A stretch of 6,051 nucleotides of DNA, taken from Geodermatophilaceae bacterium. GTDB lineage: Bacteria; Actinomycetota; Actinomycetes; Mycobacteriales; Geodermatophilaceae. The stretch lies in assembly GCA_013814015.1 (NCBI GenBank), contig JACCQS010000411.1, positions 1-6,051 on the forward strand, written 5' to 3'. The notes below the pieces were generated by a model, which worked only from the letters and a program-made list of their open reading frames with translations, did not search any database and was not told the origin of the DNA. Position numbers and translations under genes: made by a program. Shown in pieces: positions 5,967 to 6,051 of the stretch. Numbering within the stretch: position 1 is the first letter of the stretch; each line of letters starts with the position of its first letter.

Positions 5967-6051
5967 CCCCTCGACTCCTCGGGACGTTATGCGCATAAGG
6001 TCCGGGAAGGCGGGCGCTCGGTCAGGTCGGCGCGGGCTCGTCAGGTGGCTC
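5967..6051. other. Right-edge non-coding segment
   Basis: These 85 bp after the aldehyde dehydrogenase stop contain no gene start that I can support and no GC-stem/U-tract terminator. The only clear structure is the palindrome at 5982-6003. The next gene must begin beyond the window. Confidence 0.5.
5982..6003. promoter_or_regulatory. 22-bp near-perfect palindrome, candidate operator
   Basis: The core TTATGCGCATAA (5987-5998) is a perfect 12-bp palindrome. It is extended by GGAC (5982-5985) and GTCC (6000-6003), with a single symmetric G/G mismatch at 5986 and 5999, so 20 of 22 positions obey dyad symmetry. The core has eight A/T bases in an otherwise very G/C-rich region. This is typical of a site for a homodimeric repressor (TetR, MarR or GntR type). 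It probably belongs to the next gene to the right, or to a leftward gene beyond the edge. No U-tract follows, which argues against a terminator. Confidence 0.55.

Overview
The DNA is G+C-rich, with G or C favoured at third codon positions. The gene content points to a Gram-positive actinobacterium: a LytR-CpsA-Psr (LCP) wall-polymer transferase with a Pro/Thr-rich tail, a GlxA-type AraC regulator, GTG starts and an AGGAGG ribosome-binding site. I cannot place it at genus level. The window looks like ordinary chromosome. I see no transposase, phage gene, RNA gene or CRISPR array.

Layout from left to right. Positions 1-501 (+) hold the C-terminal part of an acyl-CoA dehydrogenase that begins outside the window. 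Positions 514-689 (-) lie between convergent genes and appear to hold the broken remains of a YceI-family gene, with two pieces in different reading frames. Positions 677-2388 (-) are a two-gene operon. A GlxA-type regulator (DJ-1/PfpI-like sensor domain plus AraC DNA-binding domain) comes first, and a stand-alone DJ-1/PfpI enzyme resembling isonitrile hydratases follows, overlapping it by 4 bp at the first possible start. A 245-bp divergent spacer (2389-2633) contains an operator-like inverted repeat. Positions 2634-4400 (+) encode an LCP protein with four predicted membrane helices. It is followed after 21 bp by an atypical aldehyde dehydrogenase (4422-5966). The last 85 bp contain no gene but carry a striking 22-bp near-perfect palindrome.

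Two functional units stand out. The minus-strand pair looks like a sensor regulator and an enzyme of the same fold, possibly recognising related small molecules. The plus-strand pair couples an envelope-assembly enzyme to an oxidoreductase of unknown substrate, and their link may be no more than co-transcription. I found no clearly new multi-gene system. The points most worth a second look are the YceI relic, the paired DJ-1-fold proteins, the palindrome at the right edge, the LCP architecture, and the unusual active-site surroundings of the aldehyde dehydrogenase.
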